Counted from the stretch's first letter, positions 10,801 through 21,723 are shown. The stretch: 64,000 nt of DNA from Hydra vulgaris (GCF_038396675.1 NC_088921.1:66244501-66308500); one strand, 5' to 3'. Translations and numbers: made by a program. Notes: a model not told the origin generated them from the sequence alone.

Positions 10801-11530
10801 AAACTTATATCTCTCCAAGTCGGAACTATTATTTCTCTGTATTTTCCACTCCTATATGACCTTGGTTTGTATGGGTTTTTAGTAGTAATTGCATCTGTTT
10901 GTATTAATATATTTTTATAATTTTTAAGATCATCTTCAGTATATAAGTTCTTATCAGGATTAAACTTTGTTATCACTCCCAAAGACCAGGAGTACCATAT
11001 TCTGTTTTACTATCAATAGTTATATCATCATCGTTAATAAATATTGGTTATCACTCCCAAAGACCAGGAGTACCATATTCTGTTTTACTATCAATAGTTA
11101 TATCATCATCGTTAATAAATATTGGTTTTTTTTCCAATGTATAACTTGTCATCCTTAAAATGTATTCCAAATGTAGTATTTGTAGACTTTTTACTATTTG
11201 TATACATTCTTAGATAATCTGTTGCAATTTTTCCGAGCCTCAAGGCGTTAGTTTCTTCATAAGAAGGCATTAGTTCTTTAAATGCATGCTCAACCATTAT
11301 TTCAGGATGAACATTTGAAAAAGTGAGTGCAAATTTATTAGCAATTTAGATATGTTTTCTTTTATTCCAGCTTGACTATCAATTAATGGTTTGTACAATT
11401 TTGTCAAGTTTAACTGTAAATTAGCTTCACCCATCTTTTCATATAAATTATTCTGCTGTATTCTTTTTTTACTATCTAAGAGTTCTCTAACTTTTCTGCT
11501 TTTAAATTTAATTTTTAATAATTTGTCCAC
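10801..11530 (-). pseudogene. Polinton conserved protein of unknown function
   Basis: Pieces 11530-11297, 11297-11112 and 10982-10801 together resemble a conserved Polinton/adintovirus ORF. The N-terminal half is helical and charged; the C-terminal half has the family-typical order FGIHFKDDKLYIG, then a GTPGLWELI-like stretch (damaged here), then TEDDLKNYKNIL. Frame changes near 11330 and 11115 and a frame-preserving 78-bp tandem duplication (10969-11127) break it, and a SINE replaces the end. No enzymatic motif is visible. The first codon is not an ATG, so the N-terminus is uncertain. Confidence 0.6.
10969..11127. repeat. Tandem duplication, 78 bp x 2
   Basis: Bases 10969-11046 and 11047-11124 are identical, the match running to 11127. 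The period is 26 codons, so it keeps the frame of the host Polinton ORF. It begins near 'gttatcactcccaaagacc'. Confidence 0.95.
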
Positions 11531-11861
11531 CTATTTTTGATAACGCACCTGCTCCTAATGCCATACCTTTAATTACAATAACTACTGCTGCTGCAGTTAT
11601 TAATTTCAAAAAATCAATTCTAATAGTTCCAAGTGCCATAGTACTTGCTAGTAATACATTATCAACTCCTAAAACTATTTTTACAGCTCTATGATACTTT
11701 TTAGTTAACATAGTTCTCTTTTCTCTCTCACGCTCTATTTCTTTTTGAATCTCATTAATTTTTTGTAGACAATATACATGAGCTTGGTTTTCAACAGGTG
11801 ACTGATTTTCATCAGGTGCACCTGGAAAAGTTGGGTATAGTTTATTATAATTATATTCCAT
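11508..11861 (-). CDS. Polinton membrane protein with coiled coil
   Basis: A 117-codon frame from the ATG at 11861. A Pro-rich N-terminus (YPTFPGAPDENQ) is followed by a charged coiled-coil region (about residues 32-60, KINEIQKEIEREREKR) and then one or two hydrophobic segments (about residues 66-82 and 86-112, the latter Gly/Ala-rich). This layout matches a small conserved membrane ORF of animal Polintons. A frame change near 11515 may have cut a basic C-terminal tail that now reads into the next ORF. A virion or membrane role is likely from context but not shown. Confidence 0.55.
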   Translation of the reverse strand: MEYNYNKLYPTFPGAPDENQSPVENQAHVYCLQKINEIQKEIEREREKRTMLTKKYHRAVKIVLGVDNVLLASTMALGTIRIDFLKLITAAAVVIVIKGMALGAGALSKIGGQIIKN

Positions 11862-11903
11862 TTTTAATAAGGGAAAAAAATATTTTCAAAAACTCACAAT
11901 AAA

Positions 11904-12273
11904 TTAATAAAACAAACTTTCTCCTTTTTTAATTAATACATCAGAAACAGAATTATTAACAACATTTACTACAATATCAGCAACAGACTCTGATATTACA
12001 GTCTTGTAAACTTAATACTTTTAATTTAAGTTCTTGTTTTAGTGAAACTAACGCAACACCTTCATTAATTGCTACACCAAACTTTAAAGGAATATTTTGA
12101 TTTGATAAAGATTTTATTGTAATGTCATGTTGTGCAAATATTTCATATCTATTCTCATTTATTTATATTGAAAGGTGTTCTAAATCTTTGTGTGGCTTAA
12201 AAAGTATTTGAGGAAGTTCAACTCTTTTATATTTGTTTATGAATTTATGCATTGGCAAATTATTTCTTGACAT
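11904..12273 (-). pseudogene. Possible dUTPase-fold protein of the Polinton
   Basis: An ATG at 12273 opens a frame with one internal stop near 12165 and a frameshift near 12010, ending at a stop at 11904-11906. The pattern of short beta-strand-like segments, the block IPLKFGVAINEGVAL, and a C-terminal block VVNVVNNSVSDVLIKKGE resemble the trimeric dUTPase fold (strand after motif III, then an IN-x-GD-like turn), but no catalytic Asp or Gly-rich motif is clear. It may be a structural jelly-roll relative. Spacing and direction fit the virion gene cluster. Confidence 0.35.
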
Positions 12274-12321
12274 TTTTTTTTTTTTTTATATGCAATGTAA
12301 ATAAAAGATTTTCAAAAAAAA

Positions 12322-12909
12322 TCAGAGAATCATATTCAAAAATGGAATATTAGCAAATGGTGAATTTGGTCATAAGAATGAACCAGAGCCTGCTGATGTA
12401 TATCCATTCCCACTACGCAAGTGCATTCCATCACCTACAGAACCCTTTTTACTCGATGGTCTCAAATATGAACCAGATCACGCAGCTGTCATTTTAACTC
12501 CTTGTCCATTCTTTTTTAAGTACCTTCCAGAAATTTTATCAACCATAGCTGATCCAGCTGCTGAAACTACTCCTGTTAATAATCCTCTTGCAAGTGCCAG
12601 AGCAACGCTTAATGATAAAAATCTTCCAGCTGTACCAAGTAAAGGTAAAAGTGCTCCAATAAATCCTCCCTCTATTTGAGAATTGTGAGCTAGTTGTGCT
12701 TTACTTAAATTTATTATTACACCCGTACCTTTTTCATATGCTCTTGTAATTCTATTCAATTGTGTATTTCTTACAGCTAATACATGTTCACCATTAAGAT
12801 CTGAATGTGATAGTTTAATACTAGCTCCATAACCATCTTCAATTGCTTTTTTAAGTTTTTCTAATTGCCGATGCGAAACATTAACTTTCATATTGGTATA
12901 TTTTCTCAT
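12322..12909 (-). pseudogene. Polinton minor virion-type protein with Gly-rich tail
   Basis: From the ATG at 12909, the first ~70 residues contain a twice-repeated motif of type xQLxKLKKAIxxGxGxxIxLSxxQL (near residues 15-37 and 50-72). Next come GGFIGALLPLLG and a hydrophobic Ala/Leu/Gly region (residues 80-125). The frame runs into an in-frame TGA at about 12478, then continues with GSYLRPSS and DGMHLRSGNG repeats, a second TGA, and a terminal NSPFANIPFLN before the stop at 12322. This repeat-plus-hydrophobic-plus-Gly-tail layout is known in animal Polintons and adintoviruses. The role is probably in the virion; the exact function is unknown. Confidence 0.6.
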
Positions 12910-12924
12910 TTTATATTATAAAAA

Positions 12925-13640
12925 TTATTCTCTTATATGAAATCTAATAGACAATTCTTTTCCTCGTAAATTCAAAGGATTTCCATTTTGATCAAGCAAT
13001 TTAGTTTCTATTTTTGAAATTGTTTTTAGTGTTACTGGTAAGTAAATTAAGTTTAACGGCTCTTGACCAATTTTAAATCCAAGACCTACAGTTGGTAAAA
13101 ATGAATATAACGTTTTCTGTTCCTCAATTTATATATGATGATTCTATTATATCACTTGCAACGCTATTAACACTTAATACGTTTACAATATTAGTTGGTT
13201 CATGGTAACCTGTTAAAACTGTTAAAACCAAAAACAGTTCTAACTGAATTTGAAGTTGCAAAATCAACTTTATAACCAGATACAATATTTAAAACTGATC
13301 TTAATGTATTATTATTTTCTTTATTTTTCTTTATTTTCTAAGTTTAATACCTGCAACTCCTGCGCTAATATGGTCGGTTTCTGACATAATCAATTGAATA
13401 TATCCATTTATATCAGTTTATTTATCTCATAACATCCCTCTGAAATATTTATATTATCTCAAGTTATTCCATTATCTGTGCTATATCTAAAATTGCTGTT
13501 TGAAAAATCAATATTAGGAAAACTGTAATTTGTCACTAAACTAACTAGAGCCATTTCATATTCTTTATCTTGTCTAAGTTGAATAATAGGAGCAAACTTA
13601 GTTTTTATGTTATTGCTATTTCCACTTGATAATATATAAT
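12925..13640 (-). pseudogene. Polinton penton-like minor capsid protein
   Basis: The C-terminal ~60 residues before the stop at 12925-12927 are cleanly open: LYSFLPTVGLGFKIGQEP, then LLDQNGNPLNLRGKELSIRF, the usual end of the Polinton penton jelly roll. The N-terminal part is recognisable at 13640-13400 (YEMALVSLVTNYSFPNI), with a Trp codon replaced by TGA near 13465. The middle has several frame changes (13130-13400). A (TA)n expansion at 13665-13796 sits at the 5' end. It would form capsid vertices. Confidence 0.75.
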
Positions 13641-13664
13641 ATATATAAAATGTTATATATATAA

Positions 13665-13796
<132 letters not shown>

Positions 13797-13816
13797 TTTG
13801 TTTTTTTTATAAATTT

Positions 13817-14598
13817 TTAAAATTCACGAATTGGTATATAAAAATTATCTAATCCACCTCTATATTTTGCATAATCTCTTTTAGAAGAATGATCTATAAT
13901 AACAAATCCATGAGGCTCTGACAAGCATCCTTACAAAATCTTATAAACTCGTCTTTTGACATATCACTTGAAACATGATCTTTATAAATATGATTTAAAT
14001 TCTCTAAATCTTGTGGAAATAAGCAAATAAAGTTTGTATTTTCTCGTTTAGTTTTCCTAGGTAACTTAAAACAATTTTGTGCAAGATAGAAACAATCTAC
14101 ATTACTATGCCTTCCACTTATATAATATTTTTCACACTTATTTTGCTTTGTTAATTGTAAATCATCAAATATCATCAAATTATTCTTATGAATATCAAGA
14201 TCTTCAGGATCTGGTGTATCTTCTTATGTTTCAAAAAACTTGCACTCCATATCTGTTTTCTCATTTAAATTTTTTGAAATGACTTCAATTATAAACTTAG
14301 GGTTTGCATTTAATTTTTCTATTTTGTCTTGTAACTTAAATAGTTCAAGAATAACTTCTTTTTGTAATTTTTTTTCAAAAGATTGTTTTAATATTTTATA
14401 TTCTGGTTGAAAAAGAGATTTTCCAAAAACTTGTAAATTATTATAGTCTAACCAACCAGGTCTTAAAAGTAAATTCAATAATGAAGTAGTTTTTTCGCAG
14501 CCTGACTTTCCAACAATGATTTTTCTTATACTTTTAGGTAACAACTTTTTATTTCTCTTATTGTTATTTACATTCCATGATAAAGTTTTAATATCCAT
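13817..14598 (-). pseudogene. Polinton packaging ATPase (FtsK/HerA type)
   Basis: The ATG at 14598 starts a ~260-residue frame. The P-loop near residue 29 reads GKSGCEKTT, where a Gly before the Lys is replaced by Glu. A Walker-B-type LMIFDDL lies near residue 145, followed by YYISGRHSN and a C-terminal block ending NFYIPIREF. The ATPase would pump DNA into capsids. Breaks: an in-frame TAA at 14224-14226 with the frame resuming unchanged, and a frameshift near 13920. The stop is at 13817-13819. It is divergently arranged with the PLA2-domain gene, 17 bp away. Confidence 0.85.
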
Positions 14599-14615
14599 TT
14601 TTTTATTTACTCTAT

Positions 14616-15180
14616 ATGAAAAAATTTACTGTGTTAAATGTAAAAACAAAACAAATACATTAAACTTACAAAATGTTGTAAGTAAAAACAAAAGAAATAT
14701 GCTACGTGGAACTTGCGCTATTTGTGGAAAAACAAAAACTAAATTTGTATCAGCAAAAACAGGAGGTGATTTAGTTAGTTCAATTAATTCAGCAACAAAT
14801 AAAATAAAACTACCATGGTCAAAGCTCCCAGGCGAAATGCATTTACCTGGTATGAACTTTGCAGTTCCTGGTACTAATTTAGATGAACGATTAACTTCTA
14901 CTGACGCATATAAAGAATGGAGTAAACCTGTAGATAGATTTGATAATGTAGCCTACGATCATGAATTTATCTTGCTCATAAATACTTTACAGATATAGCA
15001 AAAAGAAATGAAACTGATAAAATTATGCTCGAAGAAATGGATGCTATAAAAATTCCAACAATTCGTGAAATAATTAAACGAAGTATTATTAAACCTATTA
15101 TATCAAATAAAGCAAAGTTTGGATTGGGTGTTCAAAAAAACTACCAACGATCTGTAAAAAAGACGAGGATAAAGAATTAA
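14616..15180 (+). pseudogene. Zinc-ribbon and PLA2-like (parvovirus VP1-type) protein
   Basis: An ATG at 14616, shifted out of frame by what looks like a one-base loss in a T run, leads into a Cys-rich ribbon (YCVKCKNKT, then GTCAICGKTKT, about 35 residues later). Next comes a segment like the PLA2 domain found in parvovirus VP1 and in many animal Polintons: MHLPGMNFAVPGTNLDERLT and DRFDNVAYDHE, where the usual HD dyad is changed. A frameshift near 14975 then leads to the C-terminal basic part ending at 15180. In relatives this domain helps virions cross membranes; here it is broken and lacks the dyad. Confidence 0.75.
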
Positions 15181-15185
15181 AATAG

Positions 15186-16090
15186 ACTGACAAACTTGCA
15201 AACGAACTTCATAGATCAGTTGTAAAACATTTCAGAAAAAGAAAAGTTATTGTAAATGGAATCGATGAAATATGAGCTGTTGATTTAGTCGACATGTAAT
15301 TTTTCTAAATTCAATGACGGTATAAAACTTTTATTAATGGTGATAGATGTTTTTTCAAAATACGGATGGATTGTTCCATTGAAGAGTAAAACTGGAGCTG
15401 ATGTTGCTGATGCATTAAATAAAATCTTTAAAGAAAGAAGGTGTAATAAAATATGGGTAGATAAAGGCTTACATTTTTATAATAAACATGTTAAAGCGCT
15501 GGGTGTTCAGTTATATTCAACTGAAAATGAAGAAAAAAGTTGTGTAATTGAACATTGGAATAGAACAATGAAAGAGAAAATGTTTAAGTACTTTTCAACT
15601 AATTCTACTAGAAAATATATCAACGTTTTAGATGAAATGGTAAATAAATACAACAAGACAAGGCATTCTTCAATTAAAATAAAACCAGTTGCAGCTAGCG
15701 ATAAAAAGAATGAGAATATTGTTTGGTTGAATCTAAATGGAAAGGTACGATCAGAGCCCGTTAAACCAAAGTTTTCAATTAGTGATAGAGTTAGGATAAC
15801 TAAAAAGAAAGTTACGTTTGAAAAAGGATACACACCGAAATGGACTTAGGAGGTTTTTACTGTGTCTCAGATTCAGTTCACAGATCCGCTGACGTATAAA
15901 ATAACTGACGATTAAGGTGAAAATATATAAGTTACTTTTTATAAACAAAAACTGCAAAAAAACTAATCAAAAAATAATTAGGATTAAAAAAGTTATTCGT
16001 AAACTCAAAAACAAAACATTGGTAAAGTGGTATAGGGGCCCTGATACGTTCAACTCATAGGTTGACAATAAAGAATTTACAAGTCTGTAA
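15186..16090 (+). pseudogene. Polinton integrase with chromodomain
   Basis: A retroviral-type DDE integrase. The first catalytic Asp is in AVDLVDM (about 15275-15293), the second in the WVDKGLHFYN block (about 15455), and the Glu region reads SCVIEHWNRTMKEK. A C-terminal SH3-like region (FSISDRVRI, YTPKWT) follows, then a chromodomain (LVKWYRGPDTFNS) up to the stop at 16088. The enzyme inserts the element DNA. Breaks: stop near 15272, frameshift near 15300, and stops at 15847, 15913 and inside the chromodomain. The usual N-terminal HHCC region is not visible. It sits at the opposite end of the element from polB, as in intact Polintons. Confidence 0.85.
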
Positions 16091-16253
16091 AAAATAATGG
16101 AAGAAGATTAGTAGTTACATTAAACTCTGGGGATGAGCAAATTGGACAATCTGGAAATTTTAATAGGACAATGTTTTAATAGGACAAATTTACTTTTACG
16201 CTTAACTTAAAAAAAAATTTAAAATTACAAAATTTTTATAAAATTTTTTTTGG

Positions 16254-16590
16254 CTCAGAAATTATAGTTATGATGTAACCATAATATATTAATAAACTAT
16301 GGTTGTGATATAACCATATTTTTATTTTTTATTAAGTTCAGGAATTATGGTTATGATGTAACCATAATTTATATATAGATTATGGTTGTTATAATACCAT
16401 TATTTTATTTTTATATTTTTTATTTTATTTATTATTTTATTTTTTATTTTGGCTTAGGAATCGTAGTTATGATTTAACCAAAAATTTTTGTACAATAGCA
16501 TAATTTATAGTTGTGATGTAACCATAATTTTTAATACAATAGCACAATTTATGGTTGTAAAATAGCCATAATTTTTTTTGGCCCAGAATC
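16254..16590. repeat. Imperfect tandem hairpin repeats near Polinton end
   Basis: Four to six diverged units each contain a self-complementary word of type 'ttatggttgtgatgtaaccat', separated by AT-rich spacers and the phrase 'tttggctcagaa' or 'ttggcccagaa' at both ends of the array. Probably subterminal Polinton sequence. Confidence 0.7.
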
Positions 16591-16597
16591 TACCTTT

Positions 16598-16601
16598 TAT
16601 A

Positions 16602-16677
<76 letters not shown>
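16598..16677. repeat. (TA)n microsatellite
   Basis: About 80 bases of uninterrupted TA directly after the hairpin repeats. Confidence 0.95.
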
Positions 16678-16678
<1 letters not shown>

Positions 16679-16792
16679 CTATATTGTGCAACTTTTGTTT
16701 TCTTCTAATTTTTTTTTTTCTCCTTGTTAATTTAAATTATTTTCTTTTATAATTTTAATTTCATTAAATAAAGTGTAATAAAAATATTATAG

Positions 16793-17208
16793 GGGAAACA
16801 TTGTTAAAAGAAAATTTGGCTAGTTTTCTTCCATCTTCATATTATAATGGTATCGAATGTCTAGCATCTACCCTATCAAAGGTAAATAGCGATTCGAACG
16901 CTCTATCTATTGTATCCAACGCTTCAAACAAAACATCATTAGATAAAAACGCAGCGGCCAATTCTTCTAATAAACAGTCGACGATTAAATCAATACCCTA
17001 TGAAAGAGATTTAATTTCTATAGAAGAGAAGACATCAAATGGACTCAGTAAAAAATTTCAATCTCAAAGAAAATCAACTCGCATTAATAATATTTTTAAT
17101 TCTAACGTCAACCTTCGGGTTTTCTCGGCGAGTTCAGAAAAGTTATTGGAAACGAAGCCCAATTTTAATCTATCTGAATTTACTTTACGTATAGATAAAA
17201 TAACGTGA
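16793..17208 (+). CDS. Possible terminal exon of an unknown host gene
   Basis: A stop-free stretch of about 138 codons follows a good acceptor: a pyrimidine-rich tract at 16690-16750 and 'attatag' ending at 16792. No in-frame ATG opens it, which suits an internal or last exon. The encoded segment is rich in Ser, Asn and Lys (LPSSYYNGIECLAS near its start, FSASSEKLL near its end) and has no transposon or enzyme motif I recognise. It is the only long frame here not tied to a repeat. A chance ORF cannot be excluded. Confidence 0.35.
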
Positions 17209-17790
17209 AGATCCATTTAATGATTAGTAAAAAAATTTTGCATACTAACTTTATGAGACATTGTTCATTTTTTGTAATATTTATTGAAACTTTTATATAA
17301 AACATGTTTAAATTTATATACCAAGAGACTACTATACTGTATAAAGTATTTTAAATTTCAAAAATGTTTTAAGGCTTGTTTTTTAAACAGTTATTTTGAG
17401 TTAGAAAGAACATGGTGTTTGCTTAAACTAAAGTTTGGTTAACTCTGTTACACATAAAAGTCTAATTAAAGTTGGTACGCCACCAAAATGTTCAAAATGG
17501 TTTAAAACACACACGCACATATTTATATATATATTAAACATTTTTAATGGGTCCCTTTAAAACGTAATGACTCGAAATACATTTGTACAATATCCATGAA
17601 ATTTGTTACACACTAGATTCTTAAGCTATCGACATTTATTTAGTATGAAGTACAAACATTTTATTCGATTACGTCATCATTTATCAGACTTTTTTATTAT
17701 AATATTCAATATTTCAAGCTTAAAAAAAAAAAAAAAAAAAAAAACGCTACTGGTTACACGGTTTGTAGATTTGGGGTCCTAATATCAATG
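17209..17790. other. Non-coding stretch with poly-A run
   Basis: No gene seen. A 22-base A run lies at 17722-17743, just before the next element; it could be a retroelement tail, but no body was recognised upstream. Confidence 0.4.
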
Positions 17791-20648
17791 AAATACCCTA
17801 TGGAAACCCTTTTAAAGGGTGATAGTGCATGTCATATGGAACACAAAATGAGTGATTTGAAAATCCTGGATAAAAATCCAACAGACTTATTTAACTTTGA
17901 ATGTTTTACTACGAAATACCCTTACATTTAGGCTATGAGTAGCCCAAAAAGTTTGTTGAAAAAAATATTTTTTTGCATTTTTTTTTACAAAACACAACAT
18001 ATTAGCCTGTAAAATTCAAACCAATATTCTTTAATTAATTTATTTTCTAAGTGAGTTTGTTTTCAAGTTCTGTTACAACCTTGGATTTATATTAATGGAT
18101 TACAGAGAAAAGGCATGTTCTGAAGAAAATTTTCTTTTCTAAAAAAAATTAAATTCTCTTGCTGTTGTAGGCAATGACACATTTTAAAAGGTGACTGGCA
18201 TAATCTGGGTGCAATGGATCTCTCTTAAATCTCTCCCAGTGAGTTTTGAAGTTGGAATGTAGAGCTTCTGTTGCCTGCTCACTAAAGAGGCCGAGTCCAA
18301 TTTGTTTCATCTTGGTGAACTATGGCACGTGGTAAAACACTGCATGCACTCTGGGAGTCACAGAAATAGGAAGGTTGGTGTAGCTAAGTTTGAACTGTTC
18401 ATTCCTTGGGGCCATTCCTTGGCCACAGGTCGCAAAGATTTTTAAAGATGTGGTTCACAAGTCCAAGTAATAAGTGGAGCTCCATTGGTGGAATAGCCTC
18501 AAGGACAAACTTGTCATCTTGAAATTCAATCAAAGGTACATGAATGACATTTTTGAATTCCTTCGACTTTCTTGAATCTCCTCCTACCTGGATGTATTCA
18601 GAATGCTGTCTTCTGATCTGGCCAAAAGTCCGAAGTTGTCCACAATTTTCAAGACCTGGAGATGCAGCATCACACCAACAACAAAGGTGTTTGCTACTGT
18701 GAGACTGAATGCCACAAATAATGTTGGCCACCTTTAGGTCACAAGAGACAACCAAAGAACCTGTTTGGCATTTTTCTTTGACTTGAATGAGGTCGAAAAT
18801 GGCCTTCACATTCTGGTAACTCTCAGGAGTGTTTAGTGACAGTGCTATCAGCATCTGCTGCTTAAGACTTGTTTTTTTGGTTGATGCTGGTGTCATCAGC
18901 TTGATTGTCTTCTGTACTGAGCTGTGTGTAGGAGTCTCATCATCTTCTAACACAATGTGAGTGAAGCTCACTTTCAGAAATGATCCACCACCATCAATCC
19001 CGAGTTTTAAAATGGAAGATTCTGATAGTTTTCGTGATGCTCTGACATCGCTGAGATTGCTGAGGCTCTGGCAGTACACAACTTGACAAGTTTGACCATT
19101 CTCTGCCACACTGATGTTGCTGACCATGAGCTGATCATTAAGTTTCTGGCCGGCTAGAGCAAACTTTAAAGGAAAACTTGGCTTCATCAATCTAATTGGG
19201 CTGATTTGATTTAGTGCTGAACCTAGTTTTCGCATGCCATTGTTTGAAAGTCCTGTATTTTGCTGAATTTGAACCATATTTTCTGTTGTGAGTGGTTCTT
19301 TGAATAGCTGCTGAGCCGATGACGGACCTTTAAAAACAATAAAATAACATCCATTAGGAAAAAAAATATTTATTCTTGCAATGAGAATGATTTAAAATAA
19401 AATTAAAGTAAAATTAGGTTGATGAAATAAAATTGAAGCAGGGTAATTAATTAAGAGATGGATTTTCAATAAAAGCAGTTGCAATTAGCATTTTAATTAA
19501 TATAAAAGCATTCTTGTTTCTTTTTCTCATAATTAATTATTACAGGTCATAAATTAAATGTTTGTGAATCAACATTTTGACTGCCTTTAATTTAGCATAA
19601 TGATACTATGATAATTAACTAGACAATAGAAGTAATTACCTCTCCTCAATGGCAAAAGTTTTCCACAGTCTAATAGTGCCATTTGGAGATCTAGGATGCT
19701 AAGACTGCTGCAGCCACTTGCTCTGCACCTACGGGATCATCTGTGGCCATACTTCTCAGGTTTTCATGGCGAGTTCCAATGGTGCAGTTTTGAAGAAGTC
19801 CTCGGCCAATAATTGACAAGCACTTTGTGCAGCGCTTTTCAGAATTCTGAGAAGTTTGCTTTGGAATTTTTTCCTCGGATTCTTTGACTTTGTCAAACGG
19901 ATGCTTCTCCTTTCCTTTGATCTTGGCAATTTGGCATAAAAGGCACTCACAAACTGACGAAACTCTGGTTGTAGGTTTGATAGAAATTAACTTGAAGTCA
20001 ATAAGTTTAGGCACATGATTGATTTTTCCAGCACAAAGTTTTCCAATTTGAGATCTGCATGAAACACAAGTAGCCATAGGCACTCTTTCATCACTGAAAT
20101 CTATGTCTGTTTGAATCAGTTGAAAATTTTCAACTTATAGTTTTCAGTCAACTCTTGGTCACCCTTTTTCATGCATGTAACACAAACAGATTTTCTGCAA
20201 TCTTCATGAGTTTTTGCAAATGTAGGCATCTTTAAATTTATTTAAAAGCGCTCACTGTGTTTACATTTTGCTTTCTTCTTTGAATAATTACTGCCATTTC
20301 CCGAAAAAATTATTGGCCGGTAATTTTTTAACCAAGGGGCAAAGTTCGAACTTGAGAATTTATCCTAATACATCGGAACAGCAATAAGATGCATATTTGA
20401 ATAAAAGCTTTTAAAATAAAAAAGTTTTGTTTTTATGCATTACATTTTATATTTTATATATTGTTTAAGCAAAGCATGTCTTGTAGCATTTTAAGCACTT
20501 AAATAGTTCGCATTATGGTATGCAAAAGCTTATAAACTTCTTGACCAAAATTATACTTTGGATGTTAATGAGGGATTTCAAAACCCTTTATTTTGGGCTC
20601 CCATAGGCATGCACTATCACCCCTTAAAAGGATTTTCATAGGGTATTT
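17791..20648 (-). mobile_element. DNA transposon with TIRs, RAG1/Transib-like transposase
   Basis: The ends 17791-17866 and 20573-20648 are imperfect inverted repeats. The best block is 'aaataccctatggaaaccct' at the left, with its near complement at 20629-20648, followed by 'gggtgatagtgcatg' and its complement at 20607-20621. The transposase gene between them runs on the minus strand. Exact outer ends and target duplication are not clear. Confidence 0.7.
18149..20229 (-). pseudogene. Spliced transposase of a RAG1-like family (decayed)
   Basis: Exon 1 (ATG at 20229 to about 19640) encodes a Cys-rich region with CxxC pairs (CVTCMKKGD; CLLCQIAK; CTKCLSIIG), a likely zinc-binding domain, with frameshifts near 20130 and 19700. 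A donor near 19640 and an acceptor near 19330 define a ~310-bp intron. Exon 2 carries, in order, LGIDGGGSFLKVSF (candidate catalytic Asp), CCWCDAASPG, PPMELHLLLGLVNH and, after a deletion/frameshift at 18399-18420, GLGLFSEQATEALHSNF. The order Asp block, CxxC, LH block, Glu block parallels RAG1 and Transib. The stop is at 18149. Family placement is inference. Confidence 0.6.
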
Positions 20649-21327
20649 TATCAATAGATTTTTTGACATTTTGTGTCAGTTTTTCAATTTCTATATCAGG
20701 GTATATTTAACATTTATGTAAATTTTATTATCTTCACTACCTAAATAATAAAATATCGTAACGGCGATTAAACATTGCAGTTATCGATAGAATGTTAAAA
20801 GTTTTGCTCATCTAGCTCCATACTCCTAACAGAATCTTGGTAGTTATGCTTGGAAAAATTCGTATTTCTCTTTTGTGCATAAAGTTGGATCAGATTTTAG
20901 AGGTCGTGAGTTACTCTACAATATTTGAACATGACTTCACATCTAACCTTCAGCCATTAGCAGTAGAAATAACAAAAAAAGACGTTCTACCTAATTTTCT
21001 TGCTAGTGCCATGTACCATTGCAAGATACACAAACACTGGTTGGTGTCAAACATGCTTTCGCAAATTAACAGCATTTATAATTTTTTGTTCGGCTGCAAT
21101 TTTTACCAGCTGTTGCAATTACTTTTATCTGTTTTTCAAAAATGTTTTTAGTAATAGGCTCGAGTATTTATTTATAATTGTACAAAATGTTTTGGTCCGG
21201 CACATCCGTGCGCCAAATTGTCGTATGCAATAAATTATTTGCTTTTTGATTTCAACTTCTTTTTAATTATATTCATAATTATAGGTGTAGAACAGATAGA
21301 GTTAGTTGAAATTTCTTTTCAGACACA
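20649..21327. other. Stretch without recognised gene
   Basis: A 104-codon frame at 20837-21151 has no recognisable motif and no support; it is not annotated. Confidence 0.4.
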
Positions 21328-21400
21328 TAGGGGTCGTCCATAAATTACGTCACGCTCTAGGGGGTTGGTCAAAAATCGCTTGACGTTATTTATATATAAC
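21328..21400. repeat. MITE-type end fragment
   Basis: The word 'ggggtcgtccataaattacg' starts at 21329 and is the type of end shared by many invertebrate MITEs; it is similar to the TIR of the complete element at 55451-55668. No matching right end was found nearby, so this is a truncated end. Confidence 0.45.
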
Positions 21401-21671
21401 CCCATAAGATATACCATGTCTCGTCTAATGAAAGCTTGAAACAACCAGACTCTGGACACAGAAAAGAACTTAAACCACAAACTAAAGCAGCAACATTTAC
21501 GGATGCGCAGTCCCAAAAAGGACTACGAATTTGAAAATTACAAAAAAATTACTTCTTCATAGTTGTTGGTATCCAGGAGTTCTTCAGATATAAAAAAGTT
21601 TATGTACTATTAACAGAAAAAAAAAAAGAATACTTTTAGGTAAGAGGAACAATCATATTTTGAACCCGGAG

Positions 21672-21723
21672 TCATTAGGTATAATGGCAGAAAGGACTCA
21701 TTAGGTATAATGGCAGCAAGGAC
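21672..21723. repeat. Tandem duplication, 26 bp x 2
   Basis: Two nearly identical 26-base units beginning 'tcattaggtataatggcag' lie end to end. Confidence 0.9.

Noticed and set aside
15507..15833. 108-codon minus-strand frame
   Set aside because: Antisense shadow of the integrase.
20837..21233. 104- and 77-codon plus frames
   Set aside because: No motif, overlapping in different frames, no supporting context.
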